Shown: positions 6,893-15,350, counted from the stretch's first letter. The stretch: 46,171 nt of DNA from JAFGCL01 sp964492335 (GCA_964492335.1 CAZBJX010000018.1:1-46171); one strand, 5' to 3'. A program made the numbers and translations. Notes: a model not told the origin generated them from the sequence alone.

Positions 6893-9157
6893 GTGCACAA
6901 TTGTCTGAGGGCTGTCTTCGTGGTGGTCCTGGTCCTGATGTCGCTGGCAGGCGTCGGCGGCGGGGCGGTGTCTGCCGCCAGCGGGAGCGGGGCTATATCC
7001 GGAAAGGTCTACATCGAGGGCACGGACACCGAGCTGCGTGATGCCGAGGTCACCGTCTACAACTCCCAGTGGCGATGGGTGGGGATGGACCGCACCGGCT
7101 CGGGCGGCTACAGTGTGGGCGGCCTGGGCACGGGCAACTACTACGTGATGGCCAGGGCCGAGGGATACCTCCGCGAGTACTACGACAACGCCAGCGCCCA
7201 GGGCGGGGCCACCCTGGTGGCGGTGATCGATGGCGTCGCCACGCCCGATAAGGACTTCTGGCTTACGCCCGGCAAGTCCATCAAGGGGACGGTCTACGAC
7301 AACGCCACCAACCCGATAGGGCACGCCTACGTGGAAGTGGTAGACAACGAGACCCTGTACCCCGTCGATGCTGCCTATACGACGGACAATGGCAGCTACA
7401 GCATCGCAGTGGCCCCGGGCACCTACAAGGTGAGGGCCAGTGCCCAGGGGCGCGCCACGCAGTACTATGACAACGTGGCGGCCGCCGCGGCGGCAGCCCC
7501 GGTGACGCTGACGGAGGCCGCTGACGTCACCGCCATTGACTTCCGCCTGGGCGCTTCCGCCTCAATAGCCGGCCAGGTGTTGCAGGCCGACAACGTGACG
7601 CCGCTCATCGGGGCCACGGTCACCGCCTACAGTGGCGGCGGCAGCCTGAGTGGCTCCGGCCAGTCATCGAGTGACAACGGTACCTACTTCATCAACCTGT
7701 CGCCGGGGGACTACCGTATCGTGGCGGTCGCCCCGGGCCATGTGGCCCAGTGGTGGGATGGCCACTCCATCGCCTCGGAGCCGGCGCTGCCCGCTGACGC
7801 GCTGCCCTTCTGGGCCCCAGGGGAGTGGGTCACGGTGGTCGCCGAAAACCAGACGGGGGGCTGCAACTTCGCGATGCTGCCCATACAGGCAGTGGCCACC
7901 GGGACGCCCGGCAGCGTCACCGCCTCCGGGAGCACGCTGAACGGCAACCTGACCTCCATGGGGGGCTCGACCTCCATCAACGTGTCCTTCCAGTGGGGAA
8001 CGGACACCAGCTACGCCGGAGGCACCACGCCGGCGACGGCCGTGACCGCCATCGGCCCCTTCAGCGCCGACCTCAGCGGCCTGGCGCCGGGCACCCTGTA
8101 TCACTTCAGGGCGGTGGCCGTGGGCGGGGTGACCACCTATGGCGATGACATCACCTTCACCACCAGCACCGTGGGGGTGCCGGTGGTGACCACCGACGCC
8201 GAGAGCGACGTGGCTACCACCTCGGCCACCCTGAACGGCAGCCTGACCGACCTGGGGACGGGTGACAACGTTACCGTGTCCTTCCAGTACGGCGCCACGG
8301 CATCCTTTGGCAGCTTCACCCCCGGGCAACTGAAGACCGCCACGGGCGCCTTCAGCGCCCCCCTGGCGGACCTGTCCCCGGACACCAGCTACTACTTCAG
8401 GGCCGTGGCCGTGGGCGACGGCGGGACGGTCTACGGGGCTGACCGCAGCTTCACCACCCTGGGCGAGGCGCCCGCGGTGACCACGGACAACGCTACCGCA
8501 GTAGGCACTGCCTCGGCTACCTTGAAGGGCACCCTGGACTCGCTGGGCACTGAGGCCAGCGTCAACGTGTCCTTCGAGTGGAGGATAGCCGACGGGATCT
8601 GGGCGGAAACCACGGCCCAGACGCTGACGGCCGCCGAGGCCTTCGCCGCCGATCTGACCGGCCTTACCCAGGGCACCACCTACCAGTTCAGGGCCAAGGC
8701 GGACGGGTACGGCCCGCCGGTCTTCGGCCAGGAGAACAGCTTCACCACCACCGCCGTTGACGTCGAGGGGCCGGTGATCTCCTCGCTGAAGTCCTCGGAC
8801 GAGACCGCTTCGTTGGCCATCATTAAGTGGACCACCAATGAGGCGGCGACCAGCCAGGTGGAGTACGGGCTGACGGATGAGTACGGCAAGACCACGGAGG
8901 AGAGCACCAGCCTGGTCACCAGCCACAGCGTCGAGCTGACCGGCCTGGAGGCCGGCAAGACCTACCATTACCGGGCCATATCGAAGGATGCCGCCGGAAA
9001 CGAGACGATATCCGGGGACATGACCCTGGAGACCGCCGCCTCGGGCGGCGGTGTGGCGGCCTGGGTCTGGGTGGTCATCGCCCTGGCGGCGGTGGTCGGC
9101 CTGGGAGGCGTGGCGCTGCTCCTGATGAAGGGCAAGGGGTCCGCGCCGGCTTCGTAG
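6893..9157 (+). CDS. Secreted, membrane-anchored repeat protein (CarboxypepD_reg + Fn3-like)
   Basis: This 754-aa extracytoplasmic protein starts with a signal peptide (hydrophobic core VFVVVLVLMSLAGVGGG). Three carboxypeptidase-regulatory-like beta-sandwich repeats follow (GAISGKVYIEG, KSIKGTVYD, ASIAGQVLQ). Then come three Fn3-like repeats of the form SATLNG-LxxLG-VSFQWG-FSADLSGL-TTYHFRA-FTT and a final, different Fn3 domain (ISSLKSSDETASLAIIKWTT). The C-terminus is a single TM helix (VWVVIALAAVVGLGGVALLL) and a short Lys-containing tail. Its role is likely adhesion or cell-surface structure. GTG at 6893 was chosen over ATG at 6872 because AGGGAGGT sits ~8 nt upstream. Very similar repeats occur in the protein at 22134-24311. 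Confidence 0.85.
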   Translation: MHNCLRAVFVVVLVLMSLAGVGGGAVSAASGSGAISGKVYIEGTDTELRDAEVTVYNSQWRWVGMDRTGSGGYSVGGLGTGNYYVMARAEGYLREYYDNASAQGGATLVAVIDGVATPDKDFWLTPGKSIKGTVYDNATNPIGHAYVEVVDNETLYPVDAAYTTDNGSYSIAVAPGTYKVRASAQGRATQYYDNVAAAAAAAPVTLTEAADVTAIDFRLGASASIAGQVLQADNVTPLIGATVTAYSGGGSLSGSGQSSSDNGTYFINLSPGDYRIVAVAPGHVAQWWDGHSIASEPALPADALPFWAPGEWVTVVAENQTGGCNFAMLPIQAVATGTPGSVTASGSTLNGNLTSMGGSTSINVSFQWGTDTSYAGGTTPATAVTAIGPFSADLSGLAPGTLYHFRAVAVGGVTTYGDDITFTTSTVGVPVVTTDAESDVATTSATLNGSLTDLGTGDNVTVSFQYGATASFGSFTPGQLKTATGAFSAPLADLSPDTSYYFRAVAVGDGGTVYGADRSFTTLGEAPAVTTDNATAVGTASATLKGTLDSLGTEASVNVSFEWRIADGIWAETTAQTLTAAEAFAADLTGLTQGTTYQFRAKADGYGPPVFGQENSFTTTAVDVEGPVISSLKSSDETASLAIIKWTTNEAATSQVEYGLTDEYGKTTEESTSLVTSHSVELTGLEAGKTYHYRAISKDAAGNETISGDMTLETAASGGGVAAWVWVVIALAAVVGLGGVALLLMKGKGSAPAS

Positions 9158-9181
9158 CCCGGGCACCTTCCGAGAAAGGCC

Positions 9182-9211
9182 GGCAGGGCGGGCAGGAATG
9201 CCCGCCCTGCC
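9182..9211 (+). terminator. Strong hairpin after the surface protein gene
   Basis: A 13-bp perfect GC-rich stem (9182-9194 with 9199-9211) has a GGAA loop and is followed by TCCTT. It is the first of two consecutive hairpins before the next promoter. Confidence 0.6.
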
Positions 9212-9218
9212 TCCTTCG

Positions 9219-9239
9219 TCCGCCCGGCAGGGCGGATTT
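9219..9239 (+). terminator. Second hairpin terminator
   Basis: A 7-bp stem TCCGCCC/GGGCGGA (9219-9225 with 9230-9236) is followed by TTT. With the hairpin just upstream it forms a tandem terminator. Confidence 0.55.
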
Positions 9240-9242
9240 CGG

Positions 9243-9271
9243 TTGACATGCCTGAAGGGCTTGCCTAGACT
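9243..9271 (+). promoter_or_regulatory. Sigma-70 promoter of the YdjM-like gene
   Basis: TTGACA (9243-9248), a 17-bp spacer and TAGACT (9266-9271) lie just before the start at 9294. This supports the short version of the downstream gene. Confidence 0.65.
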
Positions 9272-9293
9272 GGACTGTGGAGGGGACCGGGAC

Positions 9294-9767
9294 TTGCAGC
9301 GTGTGAAGGCCTGGCTGTCAGGCGATTTCCAGGAGAAGACGTTCTGGGGCCGGATGGTTTCCCCGGAAGCGGCGGTGACTGCCTTCTCCTTCATGCTGCC
9401 GGACCTCATCGACAAGCCGCTGTGGGTCCTGGGCCTGATCACCGATGGCAGGTTCATCGCCCACACGCTGCTGGTGTGGGTGGTGGTGGCCGGGGCCTTC
9501 TACCTGGTGAAGCCGGTCTACGGGTGGTTCTCCCTGGCCGGGGGCCTCCTGCACCGGCTCCTGGATGTCTTCGGTTTCATGCCCTGGCTCTTCCCTATCA
9601 AGCAGTATGAGTGGCCGGTCTGGGACTACCACCGGGTTATCACCTGGTACCTCATCCTCTTGACCGTGGTGGAGATGGTGGTGGTGGTGGTGCTGGTGTC
9701 CATGTCGGTGGCGGCCATCATGGGGTTCCTGTCACGCTCGAGGGGCCGTCGCCCCGGCGCGGAGTGA
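9294..9767 (+). CDS. Membrane protein resembling YdjM-type metal-dependent hydrolases
   Basis: The 157-aa protein has about three to four hydrophobic segments. Its pattern resembles the YdjM/DUF457 membrane hydrolase family: LPDLIDKP near residue 38, RFIAHTLL, then GGLLHRLLDVFGFMPWLFP. The spaced His and Asp residues could bind metal. The match is by motif layout only, so the activity is uncertain. TTG at 9294 was chosen because GGAGGGG lies ~9 nt upstream and the promoter at 9243-9271 would otherwise fall inside the gene. It ends one base before the convergent gene at 9769. Confidence 0.65.
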   Translation: MQRVKAWLSGDFQEKTFWGRMVSPEAAVTAFSFMLPDLIDKPLWVLGLITDGRFIAHTLLVWVVVAGAFYLVKPVYGWFSLAGGLLHRLLDVFGFMPWLFPIKQYEWPVWDYHRVITWYLILLTVVEMVVVVVLVSMSVAAIMGFLSRSRGRRPGAE

Positions 9768-9768
9768 C

Positions 9769-10038
9769 CTAGCTGCTGCCCTGGCGCCTGTCTTCGTCGG
9801 CCCTCTTCTCCCCCAGCCTGCGGTACTGCAGCACGAATACCACCAGGGAGAGGACGCCGATGACGGCCAGTGCGGCGATCTCCAGATAGAGGATGGCGTG
9901 GTTGCTCTCCTCGAAGCAGATGCGGCCGTTGATGGCGATCAGCGTCAGCTGGACGATCCAGGCGACGGTCATCGCCAGCAGCAGCACCTGCGCTGCCAGC
10001 ACGACCATGCCGAACCTGAGCCTTCTGCCGAAAAGCAA
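9769..10038 (-). CDS. Small two-TM membrane protein, hypothetical
   Basis: This 89-residue protein has two predicted membrane helices (around FGMVVLAAQVLLLAMTVAWI and AILYLEIAALAVIGVLSLVV) separated by a short loop, and a charged C-terminal tail (RRLGEKRADEDRR). No family is recognised. The start is taken as TTG at 10038, with GAGGTC ~9 nt upstream and a good promoter behind it; the internal ATG at codon 11 is a possible alternative. It runs tail to tail with the YdjM-like gene. Confidence 0.6.
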   Translation of the reverse strand: MLFGRRLRFGMVVLAAQVLLLAMTVAWIVQLTLIAINGRICFEESNHAILYLEIAALAVIGVLSLVVFVLQYRRLGEKRADEDRRQGSS

Positions 10039-10073
10039 CTGACTTGACCTCGAGCCCGTCTCGCTCGGAGTTT

Positions 10074-10102
10074 ATTCTGGTGTCCACAGGCGCTCCTGTC
10101 AA
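10074..10102 (-). promoter_or_regulatory. Promoter of the small membrane protein
   Basis: Reading the minus strand, TTGACA (10102-10097), a 17-bp spacer and CAGAAT (10079-10074) lie ~36 bp before the TTG start at 10038. Confidence 0.55.
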
Positions 10103-10124
10103 CCCGCCCGGCCTGGGGCAGTGC

Positions 10125-12239
10125 CTATGCTGGCGGCCGGCGCCCCCTCCAGCGCAGCGCCAGGGCGCCTGCCACCACGATGGCGGCGCCCGCCGCCGCG
10201 AAGGCGCAGACCGTGGGCCACGACGGGCCGGGGCCCGGCCCGGAGGGCTGTCCGGGGGCGCCCTCTCCCGGGGTGGCCGCCTCCGGCGGGGGGCCGGGGG
10301 TGTCGTCGAGGGCTTGCGGCGGCGTCACCTGCGGGGGGGCCGGCGCAGGCTCCTGCGCCGGCGGGTCAACGGTAGCGGGGGCCGGGGCCGGCTGCTCCGG
10401 GGCGGCAACCGTTACCGGCAGGCCCGGAGACGGCCCCGAAACAAGCCCTTCGGGGCCCACCGCGGTGACGGTGACGGTGTAGGTGCCCGGCTGGCCCCAG
10501 GCGTGCTCCATGGTGGCGGCGGCCCCGGGCGGCACCAGCGCCAGGCTGGCTGTGGTGCCGTCGCCCCAGTCGAAGACGTATTCCAGCTGGTCGCCATCGG
10601 CATCGCCGGAGATGGCGGAGTAGGCCTGCGCCGTCGATACCTCCACGGCGCACGCCCCGACCGGTGCTGAAGGCGTTTCCGGCGCGCTGCCGGAGCCGGT
10701 GGACGGCTGCAGTGGGGAGGTGATGGTCACCATCAGGGGGAACGACCAGCCTGACTGGGCGCCCTGAATGCCGGTGACGCGCACGTAGACCGGGTAGGAG
10801 CCGGGCTCGGGCCACTCGTGGCAGGCGTAAGCGGTGGCGCCGGATGCCATGAGGCCGGTGGTGGTGGTGGTGCCGTCCGACCAGTTGAAGGTGTAGGAGA
10901 CGCCGTCACCGCCGGGGGCCGTGGCGCAGGCCCGGTACATGTACGGCCTGGCGGTCAGGCCGCCGGCAGCCCCCGTGGGCGCGAGAGGGACGTCCGGGGT
11001 GGCCGGAGAGCCGTCGGATGAAGAGCCTGCCGCGGGCGGGGCATTGTCACCGTACCAGTTGTGGCGCACAGACATCCTCTGGTAGGCGCTGCCGCTTACC
11101 CACTGCGACCAGACCGCGCTGTCCGCGTTCTGGCCGGCATCGGTCCCCTTCTTGGTGGTCCAGTTCCAGCTGACTTCACAGCCGGTCATGGGGATGCCGC
11201 GGATACAGACGTTCGGCTTGCCCGGGTTGTCGTAGAACGTGTTGTGGTGTATGTAGAGGACGTTGCCGGCGTAGCAGCTGTGCGAGGAGTCGCAGCCGTG
11301 GCAGTCTACCTGGTGGGAGTAGTACCAGGTGCCGTTGACGTTGCCGTTGCTGGCGTAGATCGCCTCGTGGAACTCGTTGTAGCGCACCTCGTAGCTGTTG
11401 GGGATGGCCGAGCCGGCCTGGGCCATGATGTGATGGCGGTTCTCCCGGAAGATGCAGCCCTCGGCCAGGTAGGCGCAGCTGCCCTCCTGGGCGATCCCGT
11501 AGCCCAGCCCGTGGCGCTGGCAATTGTGAATGTAGCAGTGGTGTATGTGGTGCCGGGTGGACTCATCCAGCTTGCCTTCGTTGAAGTACATGCCCGCCCA
11601 GGCGAACTTCGATACCTCGCAGTTCTCGATCTCGATGCCGGAGGCGCCGTCGACCCCCCTCAGGCCGATGCAGGCCGCCCCTTTGCCGCCGCTCATGCTG
11701 GCGGTGGCGATGGGGCCTTCCAGGGTCAGCCCCGAGATGGTTGAGCCTGACTCCAGGGCGAGCAGGGCATCCATGCCGCTTGAGGAGGTGCAGGCCCACT
11801 CGATCTTGCCGCCCGCCGCGCCGTCCTGGCCGCGGTTGGAGGCCAGGACCACCCCCGATTTCACGGTGCGCCCGTACCTGCCGGCTATGGTTATGGTGGT
11901 GCCGTCGGGGACCCAGACCACGTCACCGGCGGCGGCCGCCGCCAGGGCGTCGGTCAGCTCCTGCTGGTTGGTGGCCACCCGGGCCCCTGAAGGAGAGTAG
12001 TAGTGGGCGTAGCCGGGGCCGCCGCCGATGGGGCTGCCGGTGGGGTTGGCCCCGGCCCCGTAGATGGCGCCGGAGGTCTCGAAGGCCGTGGCCGCCGGGT
12101 GCTGGAAGCAGGTGGGGAGTGCGGTCAGGAGCAGGGCCGCAGCCAGCCCCAGGGCCATGGCTGCCACCCTCCTTCGTCGAGTGGCGACGAGGAGGCCCGT
12201 CCAGGCGAACATGTGCGGCGCTATCCCATGGTCTGTCAA
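10125..12239 (-). CDS. Secreted right-handed beta-helix protein with PKD domains
   Basis: The 704-aa protein has an Arg-rich N-terminus and signal-like hydrophobic helix (residues ~25-42). Residues ~90-400 form a parallel beta-helix region of the pectate-lyase-like fold, with many short strands such as SGIEIENCEVSKF and HHIHHCYIHNC. Two PKD-like beta-sandwich domains follow (YTFNWSDGTTTTTG; EYVFDWGDGTTASL). A Pro/Ala-rich linker then leads to a C-terminal TM helix and RWRGRRPP tail. The likely place is the outer face of the membrane, as a polysaccharide-binding or -cleaving protein; no catalytic site can be assigned. The core is rich in Cys and His (CHGCDSSHSCYAGN). TTG at 12239 is supported by AAGGAGG 5-6 nt upstream. 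Confidence 0.75.
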   Translation of the reverse strand: MTDHGIAPHMFAWTGLLVATRRRRVAAMALGLAAALLLTALPTCFQHPAATAFETSGAIYGAGANPTGSPIGGGPGYAHYYSPSGARVATNQQELTDALAAAAAGDVVWVPDGTTITIAGRYGRTVKSGVVLASNRGQDGAAGGKIEWACTSSSGMDALLALESGSTISGLTLEGPIATASMSGGKGAACIGLRGVDGASGIEIENCEVSKFAWAGMYFNEGKLDESTRHHIHHCYIHNCQRHGLGYGIAQEGSCAYLAEGCIFRENRHHIMAQAGSAIPNSYEVRYNEFHEAIYASNGNVNGTWYYSHQVDCHGCDSSHSCYAGNVLYIHHNTFYDNPGKPNVCIRGIPMTGCEVSWNWTTKKGTDAGQNADSAVWSQWVSGSAYQRMSVRHNWYGDNAPPAAGSSSDGSPATPDVPLAPTGAAGGLTARPYMYRACATAPGGDGVSYTFNWSDGTTTTTGLMASGATAYACHEWPEPGSYPVYVRVTGIQGAQSGWSFPLMVTITSPLQPSTGSGSAPETPSAPVGACAVEVSTAQAYSAISGDADGDQLEYVFDWGDGTTASLALVPPGAAATMEHAWGQPGTYTVTVTAVGPEGLVSGPSPGLPVTVAAPEQPAPAPATVDPPAQEPAPAPPQVTPPQALDDTPGPPPEAATPGEGAPGQPSGPGPGPSWPTVCAFAAAGAAIVVAGALALRWRGRRPPA

Positions 12240-12406
12240 CCACCCCTCCTTCTGAGCCGAACCGGACTCCCCCCCGGGGACAGCGCGCTCGCTCTACCTG
12301 AGCCTTGACGGATGAATGAGGAGCAAATTGCCTACTCTAACCTAACCACAGGGCGGCGGTGCCTGTCAAGGCGGGGGCCCGGGGCGGGGTGGCGGCTCCC
12401 TCTTGA
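12240..12406. promoter_or_regulatory. Divergent intergenic region
   Basis: This region separates the beta-helix gene (minus) from the epimerase gene (plus). On the minus strand a perfect TTGACA is at 12369-12364, but only weak -10 candidates (TAGGTT or TTAGGT) follow, so the minus promoter is uncertain. The only relatively AT-rich tract in the region is around 12325-12350. Confidence 0.35.
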
Positions 12407-12435
12407 TTGACTCTTGGCCCGAAGGCAGCTATAAT
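12407..12435 (+). promoter_or_regulatory. Strong sigma-70 promoter of the epimerase gene
   Basis: TTGACT (12407-12412), a 17-bp spacer and a perfect TATAAT (12430-12435) predict a leader of ~80 nt before the ATG at 12525. Confidence 0.7.
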
Positions 12436-12524
12436 TCCGGCATTCCGGGCAAGGGAAAGCTATGTTGCCGGCGGGCGCGCACCGGGGCGCAGCGCGGGCC
12501 GCCGTTCAAAGGGGGGGGGTACAG

Positions 12525-13481
12525 ATGCGTGTGCTGGTTACCGGGGGGGCGGGCAGGCTGGGCGCGGACACCTGCCGGGCGCTACTGCGCCAGGGCTGCC
12601 GGGTGAGGATCTTCGACTTGGCGACGCCGCGGAATCGGAAGAACGCCGGGGGGATCGGGCGGGGGGTGGAGGTCTTCTGGGGGGACATCACCGATGCCGA
12701 TGCCGTGCGGAAGGCGCTGGAGGGCGTCGACGCGGTCCTGCACATGGCTGCGGTACTGCCCCCGGTGACGGAGGCCAGGCCGGAGCTGGCGGCCAGGGTG
12801 AACATCGGGGGGACGGGGACGCTGGTGAACGGCATCGTGGCCAGCGGCAGGCGGATACCTGTGGTATTCGCCTCTTCAGTGGCCGTCTTCGGCCCGACGC
12901 CGTCGGCCACCGAGCCCGTCAGCGTGGAGAGGAATGCCCCTGACCCCAGGGACGTCTACGGGCGCACGAAGCACCAGGCGGAGATGCTGATCAGGGAGGC
13001 GGGCATCGACTGCGTGATACTGCGCCTGTCGGCGGCTGTCTACACCGACTTCCAGATGGACGACATACCGCGGCTCTACAGCATCCCTCTGGAGACCAGA
13101 ATGGAGTTCTGCCATCCGGAAGAGGCCTGCCGGGCGCTGGCCAACGCCGTGCTGAACTTCGACAGGGCCTGCGGCGAGACCCTCATCATCAGCGGCGGCC
13201 CCAAGGGAAGGATGCTCTACCGGGACATGGTGCGCGGCCTCCTGGGGGTCATGAGGCTGCCGGTGCCGCCGCCCTCCAGGTTCACCAGGCAGCCGTACTA
13301 CCTGGACTTCTACGACACGTCGAAGTCGGAGCAGTTGCTGTGCTACCAGCACAAGACCTTTGCCGACTACCTGGGCGACTGCCGGGGGACGCTGGCCAGG
13401 CGCTTCACACCGGCCTTCGTGCCCTTAATGTGCTACTTCGTGGGCCCTGTCTTCGGCAAGGTGATCGCCCGGCTGATGTGA
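12525..13481 (+). CDS. NAD-dependent epimerase/dehydratase (extended SDR)
   Basis: The 318-aa protein has an N-terminal Rossmann motif TGGAGRLG (residues 7-14). The extended-SDR active-site pattern is also present: SSVAVFG for the catalytic Ser, and YGRTKHQAE with the Tyr-x3-Lys pair near residue 146. It likely binds NAD(P) and oxidises, epimerises or dehydrates a sugar nucleotide, sterol or acyl-derived substrate; the sequence alone does not say which. The ATG at 12525 begins directly with the beta-strand MRVLVTGG and follows a G-rich ribosome site. The gene is monocistronic with its own promoter and ends 6 bp from the convergent PPTase gene. Confidence 0.88.
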   Translation: MRVLVTGGAGRLGADTCRALLRQGCRVRIFDLATPRNRKNAGGIGRGVEVFWGDITDADAVRKALEGVDAVLHMAAVLPPVTEARPELAARVNIGGTGTLVNGIVASGRRIPVVFASSVAVFGPTPSATEPVSVERNAPDPRDVYGRTKHQAEMLIREAGIDCVILRLSAAVYTDFQMDDIPRLYSIPLETRMEFCHPEEACRALANAVLNFDRACGETLIISGGPKGRMLYRDMVRGLLGVMRLPVPPPSRFTRQPYYLDFYDTSKSEQLLCYQHKTFADYLGDCRGTLARRFTPAFVPLMCYFVGPVFGKVIARLM

Positions 13482-13487
13482 CCGCGG

Positions 13488-14054
13488 TCAGCCCAGCACC
13501 ACCCACTCTACCGGGTGGCCGTCATGGACGACGGCCACGATGTGGTTGTCGTGGCGCAACTGGGCGATGTGATACTCCCGCCCCTGGAAGGACAGGGTGA
13601 TGCGCGTGCCGTCCGGGACGTCCAGGACGCGGCAGGACTTCAGCCCGGCCAGGCCGGTGCCGGTGGACTTGACCACGGCCTCCTTGGCGGTCCAGCAGCG
13701 GTAGAGGCTGTCCCAGGATGTCCCGCCGAAGAGGGCCCACTCCGCTTCGCTGGCCACAAGGGGGAAGATCTCCTTCCGGCGGGGCCGCAGCTCCTCGATG
13801 TCTATGCCCGCAGCGCCCCGGCCGGCGACCGCGGCGACGTACCCGGGCTTGTGGGAGACGGACCAGGCCCTGTCGCCGGCGGGCAGGGGCACTCCCTCTT
13901 CATCCTGGGCCAGTTCCCCCAGGGCCATGCCGGCCCTGTCGGCGCTGGCCCGCAGGGCAGCCCGGGCAAGACAGCTCAGGGCGGCCACCTTCTCCCGGCC
14001 CGACAGCCGCCTCACTGCGGCGCTGACGGGCATGACCACCGGGTAGAGGGTCAT
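13488..14054 (-). CDS. 4'-phosphopantetheinyl transferase
   Basis: The 188-aa protein is of Sfp/AcpT type. It moves the phosphopantetheine arm of CoA to a Ser of a carrier protein. Diagnostic motifs are SVSHKPG (residues 65-71), GIDIEEL with Mg-binding Asp85 and Glu87, and WTAKEAVVK (residues 121-129). It is the last gene of the eight-gene fatty-acid-like cassette, starting 1 bp after the fabI-like stop. Its natural target is probably the cassette's own ACP (19040-19291), with Ser40. A dedicated PPTase suggests that the cassette works apart from housekeeping fatty-acid synthesis. The ATG start is tightly coupled to the upstream stop. Confidence 0.93.
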   Translation of the reverse strand: MTLYPVVMPVSAAVRRLSGREKVAALSCLARAALRASADRAGMALGELAQDEEGVPLPAGDRAWSVSHKPGYVAAVAGRGAAGIDIEELRPRRKEIFPLVASEAEWALFGGTSWDSLYRCWTAKEAVVKSTGTGLAGLKSCRVLDVPDGTRITLSFQGREYHIAQLRHDNHIVAVVHDGHPVEWVVLG

Positions 14055-14055
14055 C

Positions 14056-14883
14056 CTACCCGCCGGGCCCCGTGACGGCCGTGTCGGGCCTCACGGCCTT
14101 CTTGACGATGGCGTCGTCGAAGGCGTTGACCGCCATGCCGGCGTCGACCACGATGCCCTGGGCGTTGATGCCGCTCGAGCGCTCGCTCAACAGGAAGGCC
14201 ACCGTGTTGGCCACCTCGCTCGTCTCCAGCCCCTTCTTGCGCAGGGTCATCTGCTCCACGAAGAGGTGGTAGTCGACAAATCCCGGGATCCCCGCCGACG
14301 CCGATGTCCGGAGCGGCCCGGAGTTGACCGAGTTGAAACGGACCTGGGAGAAGGCACTGAAGGACTTGGCCAGGAAGCAGACGCTGGACTCCAGGGCCGC
14401 CTTGACCGGCGCCATGAAGCCGTAAGGCTCCGCGGCGATGCGGGAGCTGGAGATGGATATGGCCACCACCGAGGCCCGCTGGTCCAGCAGGCCCTTGAAG
14501 GCGTTGGCGATGGCGATGAGGGAGTAGCAGGAGATGTCCACCGCCTGGAGGAAGTTCCTCTTGCGAGTCTCGTGGAAGGGCCGGACCTGGCCTTCGTAGT
14601 CCGCGAAGGCTATGGAGTGGACGATGCCGTGGAGTCTGGGGTGCCGCTGCGCCACCTCGCCGGCCAGGCGGTCGATGTCGCCGTCGCGCTCCACGTCGCA
14701 GACGTAGATGTCGGCCCCGGGGAACAGCCGGGAGACGCTCTGCTTCCTCGCCGTGTCCTGGACGGCGAAGGCCACCCGGGCACCCTGCTGAATGAGCACC
14801 TGCCCCACGAAGCAGGCCACGCTCTTCTTGTTGGCCACGCCGAAAACCAGGAAGGTCTTGTCCCCAAACCCCAGGAAGTCCAT
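14056..14883 (-). CDS. Enoyl-ACP reductase, FabI-like (divergent active site)
   Basis: The 275-aa SDR-fold protein carries FabI hallmarks: GVANKKSVA at the cofactor site (residues 15-23), SIAFAD and SGPLRTSASAGIPGF. It should reduce the trans-2-enoyl-ACP double bond with NAD(P)H. Tyr154 and Lys161 (EPYGFMAPVK) match the E. coli FabI Tyr156 and Lys163. The position of the other active-site tyrosine, Tyr146, appears to be Ile144 (AISISSS), a departure that may change substrate or make the enzyme act differently. ATG at 14883 follows CGGGGG ~7 nt upstream; a longer GTG version is less likely. It sits between the dehydratase and PPTase genes. Confidence 0.88.
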   Translation of the reverse strand: MDFLGFGDKTFLVFGVANKKSVACFVGQVLIQQGARVAFAVQDTARKQSVSRLFPGADIYVCDVERDGDIDRLAGEVAQRHPRLHGIVHSIAFADYEGQVRPFHETRKRNFLQAVDISCYSLIAIANAFKGLLDQRASVVAISISSSRIAAEPYGFMAPVKAALESSVCFLAKSFSAFSQVRFNSVNSGPLRTSASAGIPGFVDYHLFVEQMTLRKKGLETSEVANTVAFLLSERSSGINAQGIVVDAGMAVNAFDDAIVKKAVRPDTAVTGPGG

Positions 14884-14922
14884 TGCTTCACCCCCGCAGT
14901 ACCTCACCAAACTGGTGAGGCT

Positions 14923-15348
14923 TCACCCTTGCTCCCTGGCCAGGGTTACCGCATACTCCACTGTGACGGCGGTCTTGCCGCCGACTATGGCGCGCCCCTT
15001 CAGGAAATAGGCGCCGCCCATCTTCTCCACCAGCTCCGCCTCCAGCTCGAGGGTGTCCCCCGGCCGCACCATCTGCCGGAACCTGGCGTTGTTGATCCGG
15101 CCGAGGACCGGGATGCCCTCGCCGGCTTCGGTCATGATGCGCGACAGCAGGATGGCGCCTGCCTGGAAGATGGCCTCGCACACCAGCACCCCGGGCATGA
15201 TGGGGAAGCCCGGGTAGTGGCCCGCGAAGAAGGCCTCCTGCGGGTCCATCCTCCGCGTGGCCCGGATCTTGCTGTCGGAGACCTCCACCACCCGGTCCAC
15301 GAACAGGAAAGGCGGGCGGTGCGGTATGGCCCTGGTGACCTCGTCCAC
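14923..15348 (-). CDS. 3-hydroxyacyl-ACP dehydratase, FabZ-like
   Basis: The 141-aa single hot-dog-fold protein has the FabZ/FabA signature GHYPGFPIMPGVLVCEA. Catalytic His44 and Glu58 are in place. It removes water from 3-hydroxyacyl-ACP to give the trans-2-enoyl thioester. The GTG start lies 2 bp after the stop of the fabG-like gene, with a G-rich ribosome site inside that gene's end, so translation is coupled. The order fabG-fabZ-fabI gives a complete reductive cycle in three adjacent genes. It also begins with IPHRPPFLFVDRV, the usual FabZ N-terminus. Confidence 0.93.
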   Translation of the reverse strand: MDEVTRAIPHRPPFLFVDRVVEVSDSKIRATRRMDPQEAFFAGHYPGFPIMPGVLVCEAIFQAGAILLSRIMTEAGEGIPVLGRINNARFRQMVRPGDTLELEAELVEKMGGAYFLKGRAIVGGKTAVTVEYAVTLAREQG

Positions 15349-15350
15349 GC

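Noticed and set aside
7664..9466. 600-codon minus-strand frame opposite the surface protein
   Set aside because: It is periodic only because the plus-strand repeats are. It crosses two terminators and a promoter.
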